A DNA stretch of 45,230 nucleotides from an uncultured Clostridia bacterium (lineage in GTDB: Bacteria > Bacillota > Clostridia > TANB77 > CAG-508), in assembly GCA_944390405.1 (NCBI GenBank), contig CALXPS010000011.1:1-45230 (forward strand), given 5' to 3'. Each line of letters starts with the position of its first letter. Position 1 is the stretch's first letter. The position numbers and the translations under genes are program-made. Shown here one piece after another: positions 8,135-16,634 of the stretch. The notes below the pieces were generated by a model, which did no database searches, had not been told where the DNA came from, and was given only the letters and a program-made list of their open reading frames with translations.

Positions 8135-9415
8135 TTAATTTGTAAGTCCACTTACATATCCTGTGGACCATGCTATTTGCAAATTATAGCCACCTGTAAA
8201 TGCATCTAAATCTATTATTTCTCCTGCCAAATATAATCCTTTTATAATTTTTGATTCCATTGTTTTTGGGTTTATTTCTTTTATACTTATTCCTCCGGAT
8301 GTGATAATAGCTTCTTCAATACTTCTAAATCCTCCTATTGTTAATTCAAAATGTTTTAAAGTCTGTACTATTTTTTTTCTTTCTTCTTTTGTTATTTCAT
8401 TTATTCTTTTTTCTGGATTTATTCCAATTACTTTTATTATTGGTTGTATCATTTTTTTTGGTAATAACCTATCAAAACTATTTTTCAACTGCTTATTCTT
8501 TAATTCTTCAAAATCTCTTAATATTCTATTATCTAATTTTTCTTCATCTAATGCTGGTTTTAGGTCTATATAAAGTTTTATTTTGTTTTCTTGTAGTAAA
8601 TTTTCAATGTTTTTATATCTAATTAATATAGCCGAAGCACTTAGTATTATTGGTCCTGATAAACCATAATGTGTAAATAACATTTCCCCAAAGTCTTCAT
8701 AAATAATGTTATCTTCACATTTTACTTTTATTGCAATATTTTTTAATGATAATCCTTGCATTTCCTGACAAAGTTTTTTAGATTTTTCTTCACATGTTAA
8801 TGGAACTAATGATGCTTTTAATGGAGTTATTGTATGTCCTAAAGTTTCTGCTATCTTATATCCATCTCCTGTTGAACCTGTAATAGGATAGCTTTTACCT
8901 CCAGTAGCAAGTATTATCTTGTCCGCCAATATTTTTTCTGTTTTACCATTGTGCTTACCCTCTATACCTATTGCTACTCCATTTTCCTCAATAATTCTTG
9001 TAACCGCAAAATTTAGTTTTGTTTTAACTTTTAACTTTTTTAGCTTCTTTGTAAATGCATTTAAAACATCTGCTGCTTTATCTGATACAGGAAATACTCT
9101 TCCTCCTCTTTCTACCTTTGTCGCAACACCTTGACTATTTAAAAACTGTACTATATCCTCATTATTAAATCTACTAAATGCACTATACAAAAACTTAGCA
9201 TTTTCTGGAATATTCTTCATAAATTCTTCCATATCTGCCGAATTAGTAACATTACATCTTCCTTTACCTGTTATAAGTAATTTCTTTCCCAAGGCCTCCA
9301 TCTTTTCCAATATAGTAACATTATTCCCCTGCTCAGCCGCAACAACCGCAGCCATCATTCCCGCAGGTCCACCACCAACTACCAAAACATCCAAACTCCA
9401 CACCCCCACTATCAT
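8135..9415 (-). CDS. BaiN/HI0933-family FAD-dependent flavoprotein
   Basis: Two-dinucleotide-binding flavoprotein of the HI0933/BaiN family (PF03486). Visible are the FAD-binding VVGGGPAGMMAAVVAAEQGN at the N-terminus, GKKLLITGKGRCNVTN near residue 45 (family signature), ATGGKSYPITGSTGDGY near 170, and the C-terminal YLAGEIIDLDAFTGGYNLQIA. Physiological substrates vary; BaiN acts on bile acids, but most homologues are uncharacterised, so I give no symbol. The start is ambiguous: ATG 9415 lies at the edge of an AT-rich dispersed repeat and has no ribosome site; TTG 9394 (giving LDVLVVGGGP) follows GGGGTGTGGAG and looks more natural. An insertion of the repeat may have replaced the original upstream region. 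Confidence 0.9.
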   Translation of the reverse strand: MIVGVWSLDVLVVGGGPAGMMAAVVAAEQGNNVTILEKMEALGKKLLITGKGRCNVTNSADMEEFMKNIPENAKFLYSAFSRFNNEDIVQFLNSQGVATKVERGGRVFPVSDKAADVLNAFTKKLKKLKVKTKLNFAVTRIIEENGVAIGIEGKHNGKTEKILADKIILATGGKSYPITGSTGDGYKIAETLGHTITPLKASLVPLTCEEKSKKLCQEMQGLSLKNIAIKVKCEDNIIYEDFGEMLFTHYGLSGPIILSASAILIRYKNIENLLQENKIKLYIDLKPALDEEKLDNRILRDFEELKNKQLKNSFDRLLPKKMIQPIIKVIGINPEKRINEITKEERKKIVQTLKHFELTIGGFRSIEEAIITSGGISIKEINPKTMESKIIKGLYLAGEIIDLDAFTGGYNLQIAWSTGYVSGLTN

Positions 9416-9456
9416 TATTCATTATTCACTATTCACTATTCATTATTAATTATTAA
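9413..9456. repeat. AT-rich dispersed repeat (ATTCATTATTCACTATTC type), copy 1
   Basis: Iterated ATTCATTATT/CACTATT units running into TTAATTATTAATAA. The inverted counterpart is at 31553-31608, upstream of rpoB. Here it fills the whole spacer between the YnbB-like gene and the flavoprotein gene. Confidence 0.75.
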
Positions 9457-10699
9457 TAAGTAGTCTGCTAATCGCCTTCATCACTCCAGCCTTTCCATAT
9501 TCATATGTCAATCCTCCCTGTAAAAATGCAGTATATGGCGGTCTTATTGGAGCATCACATGATAGTTCTATTGAAGAACCTTGCACAAATGTACCTGCTG
9601 CCATTATTACTTGATCTGTATATCCTGGCATATCCCAAGGCTCTGGGATTGAATTTGAATCTACTGGTGAACCCATTTGTATGCCTTGGCAAAATTTAAT
9701 TAATTTATTTTTATCTTCAAAATTTATAAGTTGCACTATATCAGTTCTCTTTTCATTATATCTTGGAGATACTGTATATCCTAGTTTTTCTAACATTCTA
9801 CTAGCAAATACTGCTGTTTTTAAAGCATTTGCTACTACTTGTGGTGCAAAGAATAGTCCCTGTATTATTTGTTTATTTGCGCCTAATGATGGACCAACTT
9901 CTTTGCCTTGTCCTGGTACTGTTAATCTTTCTGCTGCTAATTCTACTAATTCTTTTTTTCCTGCTATATATGCACCATTTGGAGCTATTCCGCCTCCTAA
10001 GTTTTTTATCAAAGAACCTACCATTAAATCTACTCCCATTTGAAGTGGTTCTACTGTATCTACGAATTCTCCATAACAGTTGTCCATCATTATTATTGCT
10101 TCTTTATTTACATTTCTTATTTCTCTTACAATATTTTTAATATTTTCAAGTGATAAGCTATTCCTTAGGCTATACCCTCTTGAGCGTTGCATACATATTA
10201 ATTTTATATTTCCTTGTTTTGCTCTTTCCACAATTTTAGATGTATCAAATTCATTGCCTATTAAATCTATTTGTTCATATTTAACTCCATAGCTTTTTAG
10301 TGAGCTTTTGTTTTCAACTAATCCAATTACTTCATCTAATGTATCATATGGCTTTCCATTTATACTAAGCATTGTATCCCCTGGTCTTAGCATTGCAAAT
10401 AATGCCACTGTTAATGCATGTGTACCTGATATAAATTGGTTTCTAACTAGGCTATCTTCTGCTCCTAAAACCTCTGCAAATATTTTTTCAATAGTGTCTC
10501 TTCCTATGTCCCCATATCCATATCCAGTAGTAGTTCCAAAGTGCATGTCTGATAAATTATATTTCTGACATGCCATTAAAACTTTTAAACTATTTTTTTC
10601 TTTTATTTTATCTATTTTTTCAAATTCCTCTTTTATTTCTTTTTCTACTTCTTCTGATAAATCTATTATCTGCTGTGGTATTCCAAATTCTTTATACAT
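9446..10699 (-). CDS. YnbB/aluminium-resistance family PLP-dependent enzyme (methionine gamma-lyase-like)
   Basis: 417 residues of the PF06838 family (annotated 'aluminium resistance protein' or methionine gamma-lyase family). Features are FGTTTGYGYGDIGRDTIE near residue 55, NQFISGTHALTVALFAMLRPGD near 90, the PLP aspartate region MMDNCYGEFVDT near 205, and the probable PLP lysine in MVGSLIKNLGGGIAPNGAYI near 235. The C-terminus has MPGYTDQVIMAAGTFVQGS. A cysteine/methionine-related C-S lyase role is assumed from homology; the substrate is unknown. The start follows GGAAGGAG. It is followed 31 bases later by the flavoprotein gene, with the repeat in between. Confidence 0.9.
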   Translation of the reverse strand: MYKEFGIPQQIIDLSEEVEKEIKEEFEKIDKIKEKNSLKVLMACQKYNLSDMHFGTTTGYGYGDIGRDTIEKIFAEVLGAEDSLVRNQFISGTHALTVALFAMLRPGDTMLSINGKPYDTLDEVIGLVENKSSLKSYGVKYEQIDLIGNEFDTSKIVERAKQGNIKLICMQRSRGYSLRNSLSLENIKNIVREIRNVNKEAIIMMDNCYGEFVDTVEPLQMGVDLMVGSLIKNLGGGIAPNGAYIAGKKELVELAAERLTVPGQGKEVGPSLGANKQIIQGLFFAPQVVANALKTAVFASRMLEKLGYTVSPRYNEKRTDIVQLINFEDKNKLIKFCQGIQMGSPVDSNSIPEPWDMPGYTDQVIMAAGTFVQGSSIELSCDAPIRPPYTAFLQGGLTYEYGKAGVMKAISRLLINN

Positions 10700-10732
10700 A
10701 TTTTTCTCCTTCCATTATTTTTAAGTATATCC

Positions 10733-10764
10733 TAAAAAGGCAGGTCTTATCAACCTGCTTTTTA
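10733..10764 (-). terminator. Terminator after the CNNM/CorC-like gene
   Basis: On the minus strand AAAAAGCAGGTTGATAAGAC followed by CTGCCTTTTTAGG forms a G+C stem (GCAGGT/ACCTGC) with a T-run, directly at the stop of the 10762-12087 gene. Confidence 0.8.
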
Positions 10765-12087
10765 ATCATCTTCTTCATCGTTTTCTTCTTGATTTTCTTC
10801 TACAACTTGGTTTTTACAAGCTTTTACCCAAAGAATTCTTTTTTCTTCATATTCTTCTATTTTGTATGTTACTTTGTCTGTTTCAATTACTGGTTTTTCA
10901 TCATCATGTGGAATTCTTCCTAAAAGCTCTATTAAATATCCAGATAAAGTATCATAATCTCCCTCTGGAATGTCTACACCTAAAATTTTTCTCAATTCAT
11001 ATATGCTAACACTTCCATCTATCATGAATGTGTTATCATCTATTTTTTCATATTCTTTTTCCACTTCATCATATTCATCAAATATATTTCCAACAAGCTC
11101 TTCTATTATGTCTTCCATTGTAATAATTCCAGCTGTTCCACCATATTCGTCCAATACAACTGCTAATTGCTGTTTATCTCTTTGCATCTCTTTAAAAAAT
11201 TCATTTATTGGTTTACTCTCTGATACAAAGTATGCTGGCCTCATAATTTTCTTTATTTTTACTTCTTTTTTTGAATATGCATATGCTAATAAATCTTTTA
11301 TAAAAAGTACTCCCACTATAGTATCAATACTTTCTTCATATACTGGAATTCTGCTATATTTATATTCTTTAAGTTCTGATAGTATATCTTCAACATTTGA
11401 AGATAAATCTATTGCATATACTTCTGTTCTGTGTACCATTACTTCTGATACTGTTTTATCATTAAACTCAAACACATTGTTTATAAGTTCTTTTTCTTCT
11501 TCTTCAATTGATCCTTTTTCTTCGCCAACATCTACCATCATTCTTATTTCTTCTTCTGTAACAGTTTCTTCATCTTGTGGTCCTATTCCAAATAATTTGC
11601 ATACCATATTTGTTGAAAAATTTAAGAAATTTACTATTGGCAATGTTGCAATATGTATAAATCTAATAATTCCAATTGTTCCAAAAGCAATTTTTTCTGG
11701 GCTTTTCATAGCTATTCTTTTTGGAACCAATTCCCCAAATACAAGTGAAAAGTATGAAAGAATTATTGTTATTATAACTATTGATATTGTGTGCCAAGCT
11801 GATATTCCTAGTGGTATTAACTCATTCAAAACTGGTGCTAACTCACTAGCAAACGCTTCTGCTGCAAATGCACTTGATAAAAATCCTGCTAAGGTAATTC
11901 CTATTTGTATTGTTGCCAAAAATTTGCTTGGCTCTTTAAGCATTTTCTTTATTTTTTTTGCTTTTTTATTTCCTTCTTTTGCTTGCCTATCTATTTTTGC
12001 ATCATTTAGAGATATAAATGCTATTTCTGCCGCTGCAAAAAATGCATTTACAAAAATTAGTATTACTAAAACTAATAGTGAAATCAT
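10762..12087 (-). CDS. CNNM/CorC-HlyC family membrane protein (DUF21-CBS-CBS-CorC_HlyC)
   Basis: 441 residues. The N-terminal DUF21 membrane domain has about four hydrophobic segments (start MISLLVLVILIFVNAFFAAA; FLATIQIGITLAGFLSSAFA; ISIVIITIILSYFSLVFGEL; the family motif GELVPKRIA near residue 110). A CBS pair (about 195-320, with VSEVMVHRTEVYAID and YGGTAGIITMEDIIEELVG) and a C-terminal CorC_HlyC domain (about 335-420) follow. Families of this build handle divalent cations, notably Mg2+ export; older annotations call them haemolysins. The acidic tail (QEENDEEDD) is unremarkable. The ribosome site AAAGGAG is about 15 bases from the ATG, rather far, but no better start is visible. Confidence 0.9.
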   Translation of the reverse strand: MISLLVLVILIFVNAFFAAAEIAFISLNDAKIDRQAKEGNKKAKKIKKMLKEPSKFLATIQIGITLAGFLSSAFAAEAFASELAPVLNELIPLGISAWHTISIVIITIILSYFSLVFGELVPKRIAMKSPEKIAFGTIGIIRFIHIATLPIVNFLNFSTNMVCKLFGIGPQDEETVTEEEIRMMVDVGEEKGSIEEEEKELINNVFEFNDKTVSEVMVHRTEVYAIDLSSNVEDILSELKEYKYSRIPVYEESIDTIVGVLFIKDLLAYAYSKKEVKIKKIMRPAYFVSESKPINEFFKEMQRDKQQLAVVLDEYGGTAGIITMEDIIEELVGNIFDEYDEVEKEYEKIDDNTFMIDGSVSIYELRKILGVDIPEGDYDTLSGYLIELLGRIPHDDEKPVIETDKVTYKIEEYEEKRILWVKACKNQVVEENQEENDEEDD

Positions 12088-12388
12088 TATTTTATTTCAC
12101 TTACTCCTTTCTCATTTAAAGATAATTATAATTATATAATTTAATAATAAATTTGTCAATACTTGCTTTGTATCCATTAATATTTATAATTTCACTTATT
12201 TTGTAAATTAACGTCCATTAATATTTATAGTTTCCATTAAGAGTTATGAGTATAAAATGCATTGTATTCATTAATTAAGTTGCTTTGTGCTATATTATAT
12301 AAGATACATACTGAATGGCAACTGCTTTTAATTTTAGCAAAAAGCAAGTAGAAAAATGCACTTTTTTTTGCATTTTCCTACTTATTTT
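12088..12388. other. Noncoding spacer with a 17-base direct repeat and a repeat-family end
   Basis: AT-rich and without a gene. A direct repeat TCCATTAATATTTATA occurs at 12173-12189 and 12214-12230. Bases 12279-12322 (GTTGCTTTGTGCTATA ... CTGAATGGCAAC) resemble the right end of the structured repeat (GGCTAGAAAGTGCTATT ... CTGAACGGTAGC at 33755-33795), so this may be a decayed copy. The right edge holds the terminator of the next gene. Confidence 0.5.
12346..12384 (-). terminator. Terminator after the coiled-coil gene
   Basis: Inverted repeat AAGTAGAAAAATGCA / TGCATTTTCCTACTT around a T-rich loop, just downstream of the stop at 12389. Confidence 0.75.
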
Positions 12389-13546
12389 TTAATCCCCTAT
12401 TTCTTCTCCTTCTTCATCGTGAGAGTGTTGAGGTGTTGTATTAGTATTTTGTCTATTATATATTCCTCCATATTTTTGAGCATCTCTATTCTCTGCTGCT
12501 TTTCTATTTGCCAATAATTGTTCTCTAAATACTGCTTTTGCTCCTTTTTCTGCTATTTCTTTTAATAACTCATTTTCTTTTTCTTCTTCTTCTTCTAATA
12601 TTGCTTCTTGTTTCTCTGGTTGTGTTTTACTTTTTGTAAATTTGTTCTTTATATTTTCAAATAATTTTTTTACATTGTTTTTAAATTTTGCCATTACTGG
12701 ATGTTTTTGTTCAAATTTAGTAGGTTTTGCTGGTAAATCCGTTCCTGCTTTTGTTCCTGCTTTTTCTGTTTGTCCCTCTTTTTTATTTGATTGTTTTCCA
12801 TTTTTCTCTGCTTGAATTTTCTGTTTCAATTTACCATCTTTTGATGTAAATCTTCCTTCTTCTACTTTTATTTCAATATCTTCTATATTTTTTCCCTTTA
12901 ATAAATTTGCTGCTAATAAATTACATTTTGCAATTTTTCTTTCTAAAAATGTTCGTTTGTTGCCTGATTCTTCTTTAAATTCTGCTCCTTGTCCTTCTAA
13001 TTCTCTCAATTCGTTATATAAACTACTTTGCTTATCTTGAAGTTTTGATACTGCATCTTCAAATGTTGATATTGTACTTCTATAAAAATTCTCTAATGCT
13101 TCACTATTTTCTACTTTACCAGATTTTTTTCTATCTAATAAATCTTTTAAATCTTTTTTTGTTTGTTCTATTTTTTTAAAGTAGCTGTCTATCTTTTTAC
13201 CTGTATCACCTATTTCTTGCTTTTTCGTTGCTACTTGGCTTGATGTATCTTTAGGTAACTTACTTAATTTTTCTTCTAATCCATTTCTATAAGATAATAT
13301 ATTAGCTATTTTATCTTTATTTTTTATAAAACCTTTATACTCTTGTAATTTTTTTTCTAATTCTGCTATTCTTTTATCTCTTGTTGCCAAAGCTTTTTCA
13401 TATTCTTCCTTTGACTTAAATGTTCCTGTTACCTTTCCAGATTGCATCTTTTTAATTTCTTCTTTTAATTCTTTTATTTTTTCTGCTGTTGGATTTTCAC
13501 TTAATATTCTTTCGTATTTTATTTCCCATTTTGGTTTAGCTCCCAT
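12389..13546 (-). CDS. Hypothetical coiled-coil protein
   Basis: 385 residues, no recognised family. Residues about 15-190 are strongly charged and heptad-like (KIKELKEEIKKMQ, RIAELEKKLQEYKG, KKIEQTKKDLKDLLDRKK), predicting a long coiled coil. About 230-290 is a Lys/Gly/Ala-rich linker, then a basic stretch (FKNNVKKLFENIKNKFTKSK), an acidic run (EEEEEKENELL) and a low-complexity tail. There is no signal peptide or membrane segment, so it is probably cytoplasmic. The start follows GGGGGAACC. The gene is flanked on both sides by short inverted repeat-family ends (CTGAATGGCAAC at 12311 and GTTACCATTCAG at 13667), which could mean it sits between two decayed elements. Function unknown. Confidence 0.75.
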   Translation of the reverse strand: MGAKPKWEIKYERILSENPTAEKIKELKEEIKKMQSGKVTGTFKSKEEYEKALATRDKRIAELEKKLQEYKGFIKNKDKIANILSYRNGLEEKLSKLPKDTSSQVATKKQEIGDTGKKIDSYFKKIEQTKKDLKDLLDRKKSGKVENSEALENFYRSTISTFEDAVSKLQDKQSSLYNELRELEGQGAEFKEESGNKRTFLERKIAKCNLLAANLLKGKNIEDIEIKVEEGRFTSKDGKLKQKIQAEKNGKQSNKKEGQTEKAGTKAGTDLPAKPTKFEQKHPVMAKFKNNVKKLFENIKNKFTKSKTQPEKQEAILEEEEEKENELLKEIAEKGAKAVFREQLLANRKAAENRDAQKYGGIYNRQNTNTTPQHSHDEEGEEIGD

Positions 13547-13666
13547 TTTTTGGTTCCCCCTTTATATTATTTCTTTTCTCAGTTTTTTATATAAAATCTC
13601 TATTTATTATTTTATCATATTCTAAAAAAAATTGCAACTTTTGACAAGAATTTGTATAGTATAAGG

Positions 13667-13678
13667 GTTACCATTCAG
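13667..13678. repeat. Solitary end of the structured-repeat family
   Basis: GTTACCATTCAG matches the left end of repeat copy 2 (33612-33623) exactly. No hairpin core is visible next to it. The rest of the 13547-13766 spacer holds nothing I can name. Confidence 0.35.
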
Positions 13679-13766
13679 CATATAGGTTACACTGCATTGA
13701 ATTCATGAATTATATGTAAACAGTAGTAAAACGTAAATATAGTGTTAACTAAATTTCATATTGAAA

Positions 13767-14463
13767 CTATTCTAATAATTCAAATCCCATATGTTTTTGT
13801 AATTCAATATCTATTATATTCCTTACATATAGTCCATTGTTTGCACAGTATTTTTTTACTGCTTCTTCTGTTGCTGAGCCAAATTTTCCATTTGGTGTTC
13901 CATAAAAAAATCCTAATTCTTTTAGTTTTTTCTGTATTTCTAACACATCTGAACCATACATTCCTGATTTTAAATCTCTAAATCCTTTTCCAAATGCACC
14001 ATATGGACCATCAACTATTGTTACTTTTGTTCCTATCGGAATAATTTTATAGAGTTCTGCAACTTCGCTATTATCCATTCTTATACATCCATGCGAGCTT
14101 GCCCAACCTAATGAACCTGGTTCTAGTGTTCCATGTATGCCAAATTGTCCCCATGGAACATTAAATCCCATCCAGCTTCCGCCCAAATCCTTCTCCCCAT
14201 TTTGCTTTAGATATTATTGTCCATGTTCCTATTGGAGATGGGGTTGACCATTTTCCTCCTGAGCATCTATATGTTTTTATTAGTTCATTATCTTGAAATA
14301 AATATAATTTAGATTCTTCAACATCTACGAGTATTTTATATTTTGGATTTTCAGTGTTTGTTTGAATTGATGTTTGTTTTGTTGGTTTATAAAAGCTTAA
14401 AAGTATTACTAATACTAGCAATATCCCTACTATTAACATTTTATTTTTTCTTATAATTATCAT
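13767..14463 (-). CDS. L,D-transpeptidase (YkuD) with peptidoglycan-binding domain, read through a +1 shift at CGG
   Basis: A cell-wall enzyme that makes 3-3 cross-links or attaches proteins to peptidoglycan. Frame 1 (14463-14182) gives an N-terminal membrane anchor (MLIVGILLVLVILLSF) and the start of the YkuD domain through STPSPIGTW and KWGEGFG. Its in-frame CGG (14181-14179) then leads to a stop after six more codons. Skipping one base reads GGA and continues G-SWMGFNVPWGQFGIHG, then catalytic SSHGCIRM (His124, Cys126) and a PG_binding_1 repeat (MYGSDVLEIQKKLKELGFF). The joined product is 231 residues, a normal size, and FG-G-SWMG matches the family. Homologues have a small residue here. 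It is more likely a recoded gene than a pseudogene, because five others show the same break. Confidence 0.85.
14178..14181 (-). other. +1 frameshift site 1: GGG CGGA AGC (L,D-transpeptidase)
   Basis: Reading frame 0 is TTT GGG CGG AAG; the family sequence continues in +1 as GGA AGC TGG ATG. One codon's worth of protein (Gly95) is encoded by four bases, CGGA. Confidence 0.85.
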
Positions 14464-14513
14464 AATAATAATTTTATTCTATTTGTTGTATTTAAGAACA
14501 AAATATATAAAAA

Positions 14514-14545
14514 ATTAAAACATGCCCAAATTGGACATGTTTTAT
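14514..14545 (-). terminator. Terminator after hydA
   Basis: AAAACATG/CATGTTTT stem around CCCAAATTGGA directly at the hydA stop, followed on the minus strand by a T-rich run. Confidence 0.7.
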
Positions 14546-16318
14546 TTTTTTAAATTTACATACTTTTCTCTTTTTTGATATGTTGTATGTAATAATTTAT
14601 GTGCTCTATAGCTTCCTGGTTTTTCTAGATATTCTTCATATAATTTTTTTATTGCAGGATTTTCATGTGATTTTCTATATTTACTATTTTTATCTATATT
14701 GTATAATGCCTGTGCTCTAGTTGCTCTTACATCTATTTCATTTCTCTTTTTTGAAGTTACAATTGGTTGTCCTCCTCCCATTATACATCCACCTGGGCAT
14801 GCCATTATTTCTACAAATTGATAGTCTGCTTTTCCGTTTTTTATTTCTTCTAATATTTCTCTGGCATTGCTAAGTCCATGTGCTACTGCAACTTTTATTT
14901 CTTTATCTCCTATTTTTATAGCAGCTTTTTTTATTCCTTTTTTTCCTCTTACTTCTTCAAAATCTAGTTTTTGTAGTTCTTCTCCTGTAATACTCTCATA
15001 CGCTGTTCTTAATGCCGCTTCCATAACTCCACCTGTTGTTCCAAATATTGCTCCTGCACCTGTTGCTTCTCCCATTGGATCATCAAACTCAGATTCTTCT
15101 AATGTTGTAAAGTGTATGTTTGCTTGTTTTATCATTCTTGCAAGTTCACGTGTTGTTATAACACTATCCACATTTGGTAAAGAATCATTTTTCATTTCAG
15201 GTCTTATTTTTTCAAATTTCTTAGCTGTGCATGGCATTACTGATACTACATACATTTTGCTTGGGTCTATTCCTGCTTTTTTTGCGTAATATGATTTTAA
15301 TATACTTCCGAACATTTGGTGTGGTGATTTACAGCTTGATAAATGGTCTAATAATTCTGGATAATTCATTTCTATAAATCTTACCCAACCTGGGCTACAA
15401 GATGTTATCATTGGTAGAGTCTCACCATTTGTTATTCTTTCTACTAATTCATTTGCTTCTTCTACTATTGTTAAATCTGCTCCTGTGTTTGTATCAAATA
15501 CTTTATCAAAACCTAATCTTTTTAGTGCTGTTACCATTTGTCCTGCTACATTTGTACCTATTGGATATCCAAATTCTTCGCCTAGTGCTGCTCTTACTGC
15601 TGGTGCTGTTTGAACAACAACAAAAGTATCTTTGTCTCTTAATTTTCTCCAAACATTTCCGAGTTTCATCCTTTTCGTAAATGGCACCTACTGGACATGC
15701 TGTAATACATTGCCCGCAAAATGTACAATTTACATTATTTAAGCTTTCATCATTTTCTGTTGATATTCTTGATTTAAATCCTCTTCCTGATAAATCTATT
15801 GCTCCTATTTTTTGTACATTTTTACATGCTGCTACACATCTTTTGCACATTATACATTTGCCATTATCTCTAACAATTGATGGAGATAGATCATCTATCT
15901 TATGTTCCATCTTTTCTCCTTCATATTCTATATGTGTCACTCCAAATTTTTCTGCAAGTGTTTGTAATTCGCAATTTCCATTTCTTACACATGTTAAACA
16001 ATCTCTATTATGTGTTGATAATATTAAATCTAACATAACTCTTCTTGCATCATTTAATTCTGTAGTGTCTGTTCTTACTTTCATTCCTTCTTCTACTTGT
16101 GTTATACAAGATGGAACAAAGCCTCTTCTACCTTCTACATCTACTATACACATTTTGCAATCTCCTGCTGCATTTATTTCTTTTAAGAAGCATAATGTTG
16201 GAATATCTATACTTGCTTGTCTTGCTGCCTGTAATACTGTTGTTCCTTTTTCAACTTCTACTTCTTTACCATCTATAGTTAATTTCACTTTATTAGACTG
16301 TTTTAAGTTATCTGGCAT
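14542..16318 (-). CDS. hydA: [FeFe] hydrogenase catalytic subunit HydA, read through a +1 shift at CGG
   Basis: Reduces protons (or oxidises H2) in the trimeric HydABC enzyme. The joined protein is 591 residues. Frame 1 (16318-15662) carries a 2Fe-2S domain (cysteines in CFLKEINAAGDCKMC), the His-Cys cluster region (HNRDCLTCVRNGNC) and a two-cluster ferredoxin domain (CIMCKRCVAAC; CTFCGQCITACPVGAIY). It meets CGG at 15661-15659. The second frame (to 14542) has VWRKLRDKDTFVVVQTAPA, then the H-cluster motifs TSCSPGW, MPCTAKKFE and MACPGGCIMGGGQP, and the small-subunit-like tail. The break falls in the linker between iron-sulfur and H-cluster domains, so frame 0 alone would have no active site. 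The start is ATG 16318, nine bases after GGAG; the TTG at 16327 is too close to it. It overlaps the nucleotidyltransferase gene by 11 bases. Confidence 0.93.
15658..15661 (-). other. +1 frameshift site 2: ACT CGGA AAT (hydA)
   Basis: Frame 0 reads GAA ACT CGG AAA TGT TTG and continues about 50 codons of non-family sequence. Skipping one base gives GGA AAT GTT TGG AGA (G-NVWR), rejoining the hydrogenase family. Gly220 comes from CGGA. Confidence 0.92.
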
Positions 16319-16619
16319 ATATTTCAACTCCTTCTTTTATAATATTTTCTCTTAATTTATCATTTTGTGATAAACTATTAAAGTTTATTAAGTCTATTTT
16401 ATATACTAAGTACAAGTCATCTATATCATAATATATTTTAGTATTAATTGTATGTGTTAATTTTTCTCCATATAACACTATATCTATATCAGAAGTTTTT
16501 TTGTATGTTCCTTTTGCTCTTGAGCCAAATATACATGCTCTTTCTACTTCTTCATATTTTGCAAATATCTTTCTGAATTCATCAATTATAGATTTATCTA
16601 ATCCAAACTTATCTTCCAT
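16308..16619 (-). CDS. Minimal nucleotidyltransferase (MNT-like) inside the hyd operon
   Basis: 103 residues of the nucleotidyltransferase superfamily: CIFGSRAKGTYKKTSDIDIVLYG (the GS-x10-DxD signature) near residues 33-54, and a third acidic residue candidate in KIDLINF near residue 74. Small MNT proteins are best known as partners of HEPN proteins in toxin-antitoxin pairs, but no HEPN gene is next to it. It lies between hydB and hydA, 15 bases after hydB and overlapping the first codons of hydA, so it should be co-transcribed and translationally coupled with them. A role in hydrogenase regulation is speculative; a stray insertion is equally possible. Confidence 0.8.
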   Translation of the reverse strand: MEDKFGLDKSIIDEFRKIFAKYEEVERACIFGSRAKGTYKKTSDIDIVLYGEKLTHTINTKIYYDIDDLYLVYKIDLINFNSLSQNDKLRENIIKEGVEIYAR

Positions 16620-16634
16620 AACTTTTTTCCTTTA

